Below are positions 46,850 through 58,400 of a DNA stretch of 64,000 nt, in pieces. Within the stretch, counting starts at the first letter, position 1. Every line of letters starts with the position of its first letter. Both the position numbers and the translations under genes were made by a program. Origin of the DNA: Malaya genurostris (lineage: Eukaryota; Arthropoda; Insecta; Diptera; Culicidae); assembly GCF_030247185.1 (NCBI RefSeq), contig NC_080571.1, positions 33,840,753-33,904,752 on the forward strand, written 5' to 3'. Below the pieces are notes generated by a model. That model made no database searches. It was not told where the DNA came from and saw nothing but the letters and a program-made list of their open reading frames with translations.

Positions 46850-48500
46850 AATACATATATAAATTTAATATTCCGGAATAAGTGTTTCCATTTTTTCTGA
46901 ATAACATATCATGAATACTAGTTCACGTTTTTCTTTTCAATACTAGTAGGCGCTTCAATTCATTGTTCTTGTACAGGGTGCGTACGATAATTGCGAACAA
47001 ATTGGTATTAAAATTTATTAAATTATATTTATTATATTATAATTCCATGAAAACCGGACTCAATCCTAGATCGGATACGACTCCATGTCCGAATCAAAGG
47101 CTCTTCGTTCATGTAGATCGTTGTGATTGTTATAGCATCCTTTAGCGATCAAATAATGATGATAGATTAAGGTGATAAATATCCGACGAGCAAGGTGGCC
47201 ATAAGTTTGAGGTGATGTGTTCATAAACATTTTTGGCTATCCAATCGTTGGATAAATTGTGTATTTCTAGTACTGTCCGAACATCCCTCAAACGTAAGGG
47301 TTTCTTAATCCACGGAGTCTATTTGGTTCTGAGCAGACTGAATCCACACCTGGAAAATGTCTGGGTGTAGAAGTCTTGACATTACATTCCTTTTGTGGAA
47401 TTGGACCATTCGAATCCGATTCATAGCATAGCTTCGATTACATAGCTAGTGCTATGTAATAATTATTACATATTATTACAATTATTATAATAATCATAAC
47501 CGAACCTCATGTTAGTCAATCATAATTACTCATGATTCATAGTTCTAGTGTAATAGTAATCAGAATCCGATTTTCGGTTCCGATATTACAGTGCGATTAG
47601 TGAAAATTTTCAATTTCATGAGTATTTTTTCCCAAGCGATGGTAAAACGAGGTGTACATTTTAATAATACTTACTGCTAAATTCATCTAGTTCCGCTTCC
47701 GAAAGCATCTAGCATTGTGAAGAAAATCTCGAAACTCACTTCGATTTCTTAGCAACGGTTAAACCGATTTTCACCAAACATGATTCAAATAACAAAGCTC
47801 TTATTGTCTTTAAATACTCTGTGCAATATCATCCAGATCGAAATTATAGGGCGATGAGTGTCAAAACATTCATTCACAATCGTCATTCAAAAAGACGATG
47901 CAAAACTAGTACGCGACGGTACGTGAGGCTTTGCTCCGTTCGCAGCGTGCTTTGTTCAATTTCGTATAGCGTGCAGGGTTGGCACATTAAAAATTATATT
48001 TGTGAGGTGAAAAAAATATTAATTTCTAATTCTTTTATTAAGTGTGTACCCACCTTTTTTTCAATTCAATAATATAATTAATTTTTAGGCAAACTGCTTA
48101 AGCTCTAAGAGCCCAAGGGTATTTTCTAATCTTAATTAACGACTAACTTAAAACTAGAATAGCTGGTGATCGGCAGTGGTCGATGAATTGAATATCTTCC
48201 AGATGGCGTTGGTAAATATCTATACTGGCCGTATCCTTCGGATCGTGTGGGTCCGCGGGAAACACCCCCATGCTACGAAGGCCCGGCGGGTGGCCCGCAT
48301 GCTGGTATTCGACTGGAGCGGTTTTCCGTGGGCGGTGATGGTGATGTTACGGAAGAGAATGAAAGAAAAGTAAATATTGTGGAAAACGGGGTAAAAAAGG
48401 GTGTGTAAACAAAATTTCTGAACGACAGAGATCTTATTAGTTAAACTACTTGTTAAAGTTATTACAAGATCATGATAACGATGCTTTTCTATAAAAGTAC
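46850..48500. other. No gene seen; inverted copy of dispersed-repeat modules
   Basis: 47690-48000 is an inverted, diverged copy of about 40560-40850 (AGCAACGG, CATCCAGATCGAAATTATAGGGC). 48095-48410 has a GC-rich frame (48176-48373) without recognisable family. The rest is AT-rich. Confidence 0.45.
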
Positions 48501-49215
48501 AGTTATTGCCTTTCTCATATAGAAAGTTTATGCAATCACTTGAAAAATTGCAAAGTGAAAATTGGCCCAGAGGGCTAAGTGTTCTACGAGTATATCATTC
48601 GACACAGTTCATCGAGCTGAGCAATGTGTGTCTGTGCGTGTATGTGTGTCACTCATAAAACAAAAAATCTCATAGTCCAATAGGTTGCTATTGAGTTTCA
48701 CACAGTCATTTAGACTAACGATGCAAAAAAGGGTAAAATTCTTTTAGATTTAGTTTCAATTCGTAGGCTATATTAGTTACTTACTAAACGAACCGACTTC
48801 GGCTATACTGGTTCGAAGTTCTCGGTTCCAGAAGTACCGGAAATAGAGGTCAAAAGTTTAAAACATGACACGCTCGGTTTTCTCAGAGATGATTTGATCG
48901 ATTTCCACAAACAGGCTCAAATAAAAGTTCTTATAGTCTCATAGGTTGCTGTTTAATTCTATCCGTGTCCGACTTCCGGTTCCAGACCTATATGGTAGAG
49001 TGTGTTTAATCATTAATTTGTTACGATGAAAAATAAAGAAAAATTCTTATTAACTTGACATAACGGTTTACTAATTGAAAAGGTTAATGTTAGTTTATAC
49101 CCGAAGAGAGTTTCTTATGTTATTCAAGATTGAAAAAAAAAATCATCACAGAATCTTGTAATGACATTTTTGGAAAATACAAGTAATATGACCACTAGGT
49201 GGATTAAAAAAGTGT
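48500..49215 (-). repeat. Dispersed repeat ending in CCACTAGGTGG (inverted CCACCTAGTGG family)
   Basis: Starts TTGCCTTTCTCATATAG and ends ACCACTAGGTGGATTAAAAA. Contains GGCCCAGAGGGC, TTCATCGAGCTGAG and a CCGACTTCCGGTTCC module, matching the 40.4-41.45 kb repeat in mixed orientation. Confidence 0.6.
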
Positions 49216-49577
49216 TTTGGACTACATTTCACCTTAAAGAGCTATCTGGACAGGAATATTACATGGAAACTGGAAAAGGAAAGCTGCCACCGATGCTCAA
49301 ACAGCGGACGAAGTTTGCAAAGAAATATCTCGCATAGCAGGGTATCTGTTTCCGTGGCTTTTGAGGACATATGTGAATTTTTTCATAAATGAATAAAAAT
49401 CAACGAAATAGTTATTAACATCCAAAATGCGGAGAAAAAATCGACCAATAAACCAGAGGGCTGGGGTAGGTTGGCCGAGGTTAACAAAATATGGGAAACG
49501 CATCAAATGTATCAATGGAAAATGTTTATCAGTGAAAAACGAAGTTAGCATGCTACATTTTGTACGTAAAGTACGTA

Positions 49578-50816
49578 AAGACTGTCCCAGAAAGTATGGA
49601 TGCACTTTGATTAGATATTCAAATTTTATTCGATATACTAATAATATTAGACTACAACAACAGAATATTATTATCAACATTTGCTACTTAGCCATTGTAG
49701 ACTAGCTGCACCTGCTTGCGAACGTTCCTCATTAAATTCCGTACAGACTTCTTGGCGACAAGACACTTTTTTCCAATCTTTTTCGAACTGTTGAATGGTT
49801 TCGGCTGTCGAGACATGTTTCCTAAGATGTGCCTTCGTTAATGCCCAAAATTCCTCAATTGGTCGAAGATATGGGCAATTTGGTGGATTCATGTCATTTG
49901 GGACGAAAGTGACATTTTTGGTAGTATACCATTCTACCGTTGTTTTCGAGTAGTGGCAAGAAGCAAGATCTGGCCAGAAGACAACAGGATCCTTGTGGCT
50001 TCGAATCATGGGTAGAAGACGTTTTTGTAAACATTCCTTGATGTATATTTCACTGTTCATTGAAGCAGTGGTGATGCAGGATTTCGAAATCTTACCGCAG
50101 CTACAAATTGCTTGCCAGACCATAGCTTTCTTACCTAATTTTTCGACTTCAATCGATTTCTCGGACTGGTTTAACACTTGCCCTTTCTCGCAACGTATAA
50201 TATTGTGGTCCCAGCAAGGATTTGTAATCGAGTATCACGTAGGTTTCGTTGTCCATGATTATGCAGTTCAAATTTCCAGCAAGAATCGTAGTGTACAGCT
50301 TTCGAACCCTCGGCCTGATCGATGCTTCTTGTTTCGGACTACGTTTTGGATGTTTCTGCTTCTTATAGGTTCGAAGATTCAAACGTTCTCTAGCACGAAG
50401 AACATTTGACTTCGAAGTGCCCACTTTTTTGGCCACATCCCGAACTGAAACTTACAAAACCTCCTTCTTTTGCTCGAACGCCTTCAGTATACGTTTATCC
50501 AACTGAGGGTTAGCAGGACCTTTTTTTCGACCCGTTTTCGGTTTATCCTCAAAGGTGTTATCCTCACCGAACTTCCTGATTGCATTTCGCACGACTTTTT
50601 CACTTACTTCTTCCATTTTTGCTATCTTTCTCAGTGACAGTCTGCGTTCTGTGCACCATTTGCACACAATTTTTCGACGTTGTTCTGTTAAAAGTCCACG
50701 CATTTCAAAAGAGAAGAGTGTAAACAACAGGACGCAGCCATAAAAATTGACAGATTCTGAACCATTGCGAAATGGCAGCGGTTTTTGGTTGCGTTCATAC
50801 TTTCTGGAACAGTCTT
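49578..50816 (-). mobile_element. DD37E IS630/Tc1/mariner element, copy 2 (complete ends)
   Basis: The inverted ends AAGACTGTYCCAGAAAGTAT are flanked by TA (49576-49577 and 50817-50818); length is 1239 bp. It encodes a transposase on the minus strand broken into three frames. DD37E elements are known from mosquitoes, which fits the host. It is the reference for copy 1 in the transporter intron. Confidence 0.92.
49674..50727 (-). pseudogene. DD37E transposase, frameshifted, copy 2
   Basis: Three overlapping frames give a nearly full-length enzyme. 50452-50727: MRGLLTEQRRKIVCKWCTER and LSLRKIAKMEEVSEK (helix-turn-helix). 50149-50436: MAKKVGTSKSNVLRARERLN and CIIMDNETYVILDY. 49674-50177: VWQAICSCGKISKSCITTAS, FWPDLASCHYSKTT (second Asp) and PNCPYLRPIEEFWALTKAHL (Glu). 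There are 37 residues between that Asp and the first Glu of IEEFW, hence DD37E. One frameshift is an extra T near 50185 compared with copy 1. The first catalytic region reads DNE where copy 1 reads DDE. Confidence 0.9.
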
Positions 50817-50818
50817 TA

Positions 50819-51406
50819 GAAAACTAAGAGCTTTTTAGTTCTAATTATTTCAGATTTAGATTCGACCGCATTAGTGAATTTGTTTAGCTTTCGCTTCCAC
50901 TTTCTCCTCCACCACGTACGGTTACGTTTGGGTTCCTTTTTCTCACGAAAGGCCCGGCAATTCATATTCACTTGAAAGGCTGCTTGGATGGATTCTGTAC
51001 AAAAATTGAATTTGGAAAAACAAGCCTTATTGGGAGTTTGACCAATTTTTTGACTAATTTTTCATCATAAAATTTTTTATTACTGCGGGATTCTTCAAAG
51101 AGCTTTGACCTTTGTACGATAGCACAGAAAACTAAATTTTGAAACAGCCGCTTCTGAAAATAATAATGTGCACTTTTGTAACACTGACATGGAAACTGAT
51201 TTCAACATCTCGAACAGTAGATGACAGAAGGTAGAAAATCGAGCGCTAAGAAGCAAGGTTTTTGAGTTGGGTTTAATTTCATGCTGCCAATTTTGTTAAT
51301 GGAACAGAAACGGATTTCTTGAAAGTTTAGTTATGCCTACGTAAAGAAGACATGAGTATATTTTTTACCGTTCAAAGTATTTGAATCAGTCTACAAGGAA
51401 CTAGAT
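50819..51406. other. No gene recognised
   Basis: AT-rich sequence between two transposons, without repeats or frames worth reporting. Confidence 0.35.
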
Positions 51407-52905
51407 CAGGGGTTCCCAAACTATTTTGGGTCATAGACCCCTTTACTAAAATTAACTTAGGTCTCAGACCCCCATCAACAAATTCTTTTGAAAATTCAAT
51501 TTCTTGCATTTTAAGTAAAATAATTCCCAATTTCTGCGGATGGTCAAATGAACCAATTTTTTAGCGTAAATATTTCAAATAACTTAACATATATCAAACA
51601 ATAGGGGGTCGATTTATAGACCTCGTCGACCCCCATAGTCAGTCTTCATTTACATCGTCCCCCGCAAAAAGGTTAGGGGCTGTCCATAAAAGACGTCACG
51701 CCGCAAGGGGGAGGGGGGTGTTTCATAAAACGTGACCTTTTGTGACAGGGGGAAGGGGGGGGAGGTTTTTGGAATGTGACGTCCAATATTTTCAATGAGC
51801 GCATTTTTGAAATACATAATTATATTACTGCTTTGCCCTATTTCCTGAAAAAATCTCCACAAAAAACGTTTACATTCTATAGGAAAACGTGTATTTGTTG
51901 ATGTAAAAGCTTCTTCTTGTAAATTCGGAAATTAAATGATGCAGGAAATCATTTCGGTTGTGATCAGCAAAAGTGCACGGAGGAGCGAGTAAATCAGCGA
52001 AATTAATAAATTTTGCCCAATATAAGTAAAAAAGAAAAAAGATGCCTTCAAACGGTTTAACTCAAGTTATGCACTGACATTTTTTTCAGTAATTTGATTT
52101 TCTAGCATTGATAATAGTATATCATAAGAATTTCTCTTATCTGATTCTGATGCAGTTTATTCAATTGTACTCCATTTGAAAAAGGGCGGGAGATCAACGA
52201 TTTCAGACGTAGATCATGTCATGTCTTATTTTGATCATATGTGATTTTGCTCCACCATCATCAAAGCTCATCGAATCACCCAATGATTGGATTTACATAA
52301 ATCAAGAATCATTTTAGCTCAAAATAACTACCCATTGTGTGACGGAAGATCAGTACCGTTATTGATCGATATGATTCACTAATCGACTGATCTTGAAAAG
52401 ATTCTTCGGCAGTGATCTCGTTTTGATGAGGTTTTTATTTTCTTTATTTTCTCAGCCCTGTATGCTACACTAAGGAAATATTATTCTTTACCTAAACCAA
52501 TAATATATCTGTGTACCCCTACGAGGAATAAAACAGATGATTTAAATGTTTCATCAATTCTAACCAAAAACTTTTGTTAATTTATATAATTGATTTTGAT
52601 AAAATAATTCCGATTATTTTGTAGTTTTAGGGATATTTTTTTTATCTAATGACAGCATGTAATAAATCGATTTTTCCCTCATATTTGTATGGTTTGTCAT
52701 ACATATTGAAAATGTATTGAGATGAATTTTTTCAATTTGAATTCGTGACATGTGACATAGGGGGGGTGGGGGGTCTTTGATTCTGTGACAATTTGTGACA
52801 AAGGGGGGAAGGGTAGTCAAAAATCGTCAAAAAAGCGTGACGTCTTTTATGGACAGCCCCTTATCGACCCCAAGGGGTCTATATCGACCTCTTTGGGAAC
52901 CCCTG
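51407..52905. mobile_element. hAT-like non-autonomous element
   Basis: The ends CAGGGGTTCCCAAA and TTTGGGAACCCCTG are inverted and continue with TAGACCCCTT / AAGGGGTCTA. The flanks AACTAGAT (51399-51406) and AACTAAGT (52906-52913) match at 6 of 8 positions, consistent with a hAT 8-bp duplication. Without its nested insert it is only about 310 bp. Confidence 0.75.
51676..52860. mobile_element. Harbinger-like element nested in the hAT-like element
   Basis: The ends GGGGCTGTCCATAAAAGACG are perfect inverted copies flanked by TTA on both sides (51673-51675 and 52861-52863), the target size and type of PIF/Harbinger. Long G-rich subterminal stretches (AGGGGGAAGGGGGGG) occur at both ends. No transposase frame is seen, so it is non-autonomous. 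Confidence 0.8.
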
Positions 52906-53026
52906 AACTAAGTAGTGTCACTTAAATCTTACAATTTTCAGTTCCATTCAGTAAACTAAGTTTAGGTAGAAGAACTCTAATTAATTTCCATAGGACTCTT
53001 GCGCAAATATGATGAAAAGTAAATTA

Positions 53027-54222
53027 CACTAAGGTCTCTTTTTACACGGGGGTTACGTACCGTGTTAAAAAAATCCGTGCAAAAGAAAACCGTGTTAATT
53101 GCGAAAACCGTGCAAAAAAAACCGCGTGGAAAATTGGACGTAATAATTCCAAAAACCGTAGATTTGATTATTTGTTTGTTTTGTTTTGGATAAAATGTAA
53201 CTTTTGATAATTTGAAGGGGAAAAAAGCTTATTTTTTAACCCCCAAAATCATGCAAGGTGCACATAACTGCGAAAATGTAACTGTTATTTCACAATAGAA
53301 ATAAAAAAAACAGCCTGAGGTTACGAGAAGGGTCCAGTCATACTTGATTAAACACATTGGATGACAAATTGAAATTAGAACACTTAGGAAACGCATTGTA
53401 CGATAAGCAAATTATTCTAAACGGCTCTAAATGACTCTCTAAATGTATAAAGCATTCAGTTTTCGAAAGAACGATAATACGTACAATTAGAACCCATAAA
53501 TACTTTCACTACAAAAAAAGACTTGAGAGTAAGTTCTTTTCAATTCCGAAGCTGCGATGTATAATAAACACTAACGATCTTAACAGTCATTCTCAACTAA
53601 ACTGAGTGGGAAGACATGGGTATTGGATATAGATCTATGCACGCAGCGACAAAATCAAAGACGAAAAAATTTATAGAGATGAATATGGATCAAATTAGAA
53701 AAGGTATTACAATGTGTCAAAATCATAATACTATTAGAGCTATATCATTCAAATGGGTATAAAACACTGCTCGATATGATGAAGAGTTGAAGAGATTAGT
53801 AAATTCTACTAGTTCTTCAACGCTACGAAATTCTCGAAATTATCAATGACGATGCTGACATCATACATCACAACTGAGCGGAAGAGACATGTAATTTACG
53901 ACAGGAATTCAAGATCTGAAGACTGATTAATCATTTTATGGAACGACGGTCAATAATCTCGTGAATTATCGAGTGAATGATTTTAGTTAACCTTCAAACT
54001 TAAAATTAACTCTTAAAATCGTTTCCTTACAGACAACCTGTTCCCTTTTATTTAATTTTTTCTCAAAAATCAAATGACAGTGCATTTTTAACTCTCATCA
54101 GAAACCGTGTTAATTGCGAAAACCGTGTAAATAAAAACCGTGTTAATTCCGGAATCCGTGTAAAAAAAGCTGTGTATAAAAAAACCGTGCGAAAATAAAC
54201 CGTGTAAAAAGAGACCTTAGTG
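53027..54222. mobile_element. TA-flanked inverted-repeat element with CCGTGTAAA subrepeats
   Basis: The ends CACTAAGGTCTCTTTTTACA are inverted, flanked by TA (53025-53026 and 54223-54224). Both subterminal regions contain many short copies of AACCGTGTTAA/AACCGTGCAAA. The interior has no coding capacity. Confidence 0.85.
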
Positions 54223-55377
54223 TATATCTACTCGATAGTAAGTTCCATTTACTAATTAGTTGAGTTTCAATGATTCAATGTTTAGTTGAAAGCGTTTAAC
54301 TTTATTCTAGTTCATTTTTTTGAATGAAATGGTTTTTGACAACAATGGAAAGAAAGGAAGAAATAAAAGATTTAAATGAACCTAAGATTTATGGTTATGA
54401 CACGGGATCGTTATTAGCTTAGTTCGACTATTTATTAACAGAGCACCGTACAAGTACAGTTTACGACTGCTTAGCATCCACAAGTCGTATCTAACAAACG
54501 TTCGCTGGGTAAAGACATTTGAAGTTTATTGTGTTTTTTGTCGATTCGATATCTTAATTAATTAAGAGCTGTTACAATTTAGCGGGAATAGGATAACACG
54601 AAAACAAGTAGCACAAACTTATAATTCATAGCAGTTAAAAAAGTTTAAAAAAGCGATACTATGTTCCATTTCTTCATAATTTACTTGAAATTGATTTGCA
54701 TTTCTAAAATCGAAAGGTCTACATATAGACTTTTAGAGTGGTGATATTTGAAAAAAAATCTACGAAATAAAAAAAAAGTAAAGGCTTGGTATTACATTAC
54801 TTTAGTGTAATTTGGCCTTTTTGTTTCCTTTTAGGCCTTCCAGGTCAGGGCTTCAACATACGACAACTGGCTGGTAAGACCAGCGTTAAATTTGTTAGTT
54901 AACCCGTCAACATATCGTTTGGGCTGATCCTAGCCCTGTACAACTAATCGGTTCATTAACCTACTCGGACTAGCAGCGATTGTCTTGTTTTCAAGTTTTC
55001 ATTATCATTCGAAGAAAAACTAACAAACTCGTAAACTTATCTCAACTCGGAAAAATAAACAATAGATTCAACCCCCCAACGATAATCATAATGATCTGTG
55101 TTAACGGCGATAGTGAACTATCACCTGTGTTGTATGTTTTTTTTCCATTCCGCGACAGAACATAAATATTTCGCCCTGAACAGAAAGCTTCCAACTCGGT
55201 AGTGTCATGATTGATTGTCACCAAAGTGCACTAAATCAGTTCTACCGGGAGCAGACAGAAGAGTCAGTATGCCGTCTGCCGAATACTAAATCAACGGGTG
55301 AGAACTGATCATCTTCCCACGCGCAAAGTGATTTAGGGTAGCCTAATACGGTTTTTGTGCATACTGAGAACGGGGGC
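54223..55377. other. Upstream region of the GNBPB-like gene
   Basis: No gene. A near-palindrome GGCGATAGTGAACTATCACC lies at about 55107-55126 and contains two GATA cores, which could bind GATA factors (inference). No NF-kappaB-type site was recognised by eye within 400 bases of the TATA box. Confidence 0.35.
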
Positions 55378-55384
55378 TATAAAA
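55378..55384 (+). promoter_or_regulatory. TATA box of the GNBPB-like gene
   Basis: TATAAAA lies 57-63 bases before the start codon. Transcription would start about 30 bases downstream, near 55408-55412, leaving a 5' UTR of about 30 bases. Confidence 0.7.
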
Positions 55385-55440
55385 TGGGTCCACCGTGGGC
55401 GGTTAACGGCTAGAACGCTTCCAAAAGTGCCAAAGTGATA

Positions 55441-58400
55441 ATGCGAGTGACTTCGGTGGCAGTTTGCATACTTTTCGTCGTGAGTTTGACGGTGGATTCC
55501 GGTGATGCCGGCAAGACGAGCTCCAGTGCCAAGTGTGAAAAATCGTTGACGACCGCCAGTGGATCGAAGGTTGCTGCCGGTAAGGACGAGTGTTTTATTG
55601 CTGTTTTGGCTTTCCGATCCTTTTTAGGCAGGCTTTTACCTAGAGTAGCGCGACCGGGTATTGATTGTATTATATTCACCTTGAGTTCAAACCATCAGAT
55701 GCTACGTAAGCGATCAAGTCTTATTCTGGTATATTTGAAGCATTAAATATGCTTTCATTTTTCACCAAAACTGTTTCATTTTAAATTCAAAAAATTCGAA
55801 TAATATTCTCACAATACCATAGAATACTTTCAATTGTAGGATCTAACTTCTGGTTACGGTTTATCATAGGGTGATGAGAGAAAAAACTACAATTTTCAAA
55901 ATGTGCTTTTATAAATGAAAATGTGCCCTTATTAATTTTATAAATACTAAATTCTTTAAACTAGTAGGTAAATACTTCCAGTGTACTCGTCTTATTAGTT
56001 GTTAACCGCACAAGCTCTCTGCAGGTATTCCGGGCATCCGATTTCCGGTTCTGGAAGTAAAGGAAGTAGAAGGTAAAGAGAACTTACTTCGATTTCTCAG
56101 AGATGGTTAGACCTATTATCATAGGTTCCGATGAGCTTAATGGAATGCGGTTTACGACGTACGGTTTCGGAGATATAGGTTGATAAGTTTTTTTTTTAAA
56201 TTTCAACCCATCATTCGAAGTGGCATCACAAAAAACTTATGAATTGACTCAGAACAATTCGAACGTATGGTTCTTGTTAGCTCTCCCAATGGCAAATGAC
56301 CAAAAGGATAAAACCGTAGAATATTAATAATAATAATATGATTAAAAACAACTTAGTTTTGCTATACTTGATCCCGGCTTTCGGTTCCGGAAGTGCCGAA
56401 TGGTCAAAAGTTCCAAAAAAGGAACACACCCGTCATTTAAAACGACGATACAAAGAAAAAATGGGAAAAAAATTGACTCAAAATTATCCTTTTTCATAAG
56501 ATTTATTAGTAGATGGTCATATAAATTTATTTTGGTTATATAGATGCGAAGTTTCCAGTTTCGGAAGTACCAGAAATACAGATTTCAAAATGGATTTTAC
56601 ATCGATTTCTCAGAGAAGGCTAAACAAATTTCAACAAAACTCAGATTGAAAATGCAAGGATCCATAGATTCCTACCTAATGTTATCCGGACTCAGTGTTC
56701 AATTTCGGAATTATTGGGTGATATGTGTACAAGAACTCTATTAAACTGGACTTGAAAATATTATAATCGTTTTTTAGTGGAATTTGTAATGAAACAAATT
56801 TGGGTATGACGGGTTAAAAGGGCTAGTACTGCCATTCCCGTTGTATGTACTTGGATTGCTGAAATTTTGGACGTAATTTGGACAAATTTTGATAGATCGT
56901 ATCGGATCTGCTTCAGGATTGTGAATTGAATTTCAACTGAATATTATAACAAGAAAAATAAATGAGGTAAAATAGTACAACGAGTTTCCTGCTGTCAATG
57001 AAACTATATGCAAACGATTCACGATCAGATGGTAATAACAGAATTATAACAACTGGAGTAATTTATTTCAGAAATATTTTGAAACAAATTTTAAAATATT
57101 TTTGGCTGGTAAACTGTTAAAATAATAAAAAAGACTTTAGCGGGAACAAAATCGTAACAGATTTTGAAATGTTTGTATCACAATAATGATTGAATTTGAT
57201 ATAACTACAGAAGTCCGAAAGCAGAAATTTATGACAATAGTTGTAATAAATTAGATAGCAAATTTAACACAGAAAAACTATATCCCAGCTAACTTTTAGC
57301 ATCGTTTCAATCCAAAATTGTTGAATGATTTTTTTTATAAAATGAATAATTCATTTAGTGATCTGGTTTCGTGTTTTAGTTTTTTGAAATTCTTATCATT
57401 ATATTTCGATATAAAGCAACGGAAGAACTCATTTTTACAGTTAATGAACGTTATCACGAGTCTTGCAAACGAAAATAAAACATCATAACTGATTTTGTTA
57501 TTATATTGTTATCATAAGTTTCAACGTTCAATTGTTTTCGTTTTTTGAATATCTAGTGTAAAGTGAGTATGATACCGTTTCATGTGGTCCTTCTAAATAC
57601 GCAAAATTAATTTTACTGACCATTTTGCACAATAAAAAATGTTTTGTGGTTAGTTGTATCATATCTCCAAAAGAGTTGTCACGGTTTAGATCCATTTTCA
57701 TTTTTTTGGTGATGTACAAACATATCAAATCACAACCAGAGCTGCAAATTGTCAGTCATGTCAAATGACCTTGACAGACTGACTAAAATCATCGTCAACT
57801 GTAATCTGTACGATCAAAGTGTCTGTCAAATGAGATACTCGATAGTTCAATGACCATGTAGAAGTATACTCAGTCAAAGACAGGTGACGCATTTTGTTCT
57901 CTCTCTCATTCTCCTATTCCCTGTTGAAGTAAAAAAAATCCATGAGAGTACTAACATAAACATAAATTGATAAAGTTCATTGTTCTTTGTAAAAAGTCAT
58001 TGGAATTCGGAGTTTATTGGTATACATGAATTTAATTCAATGTTTATGCTGCTTGATTAATATTTAGTCACATCGTAATCAAGCAGTGACAGGAGAAATG
58101 AAGCTTATATCAATCGCATCGGCAATCAATGAGCGTCCTGGTGAGTATAATATCAAGAGAATTCAAGTTATGATAGATCGGCTCTCAGACACTCAATATA
58201 TGATGATTGGTAGAGCCTGGTTGGCAGCAGTCCAATGACATAAACTTTCCAATCTTCGTCGTGCAAAATTGCTCGTTGATAGTGACATTTAGCAGCTCTG
58301 ATCACAACTCATAAATCGTCTATCAGTGCACTCTAATATTTGACGTGCGCTCAGCGCTCATCTGTCGATTGCTTGACGATACGACTTTGACGCGATGTTT

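Noticed and set aside
48176..48373. 65-aa GC-rich frame
   Set aside because: Composition differs from its surroundings but no motif, splice site or family is recognisable.
55441..55746. GNBPB first exon read through into a short 103-residue product
   Set aside because: A GT donor at 55580 joins in phase to the exon at 62012 and restores the conserved protein; the extension is intronic.
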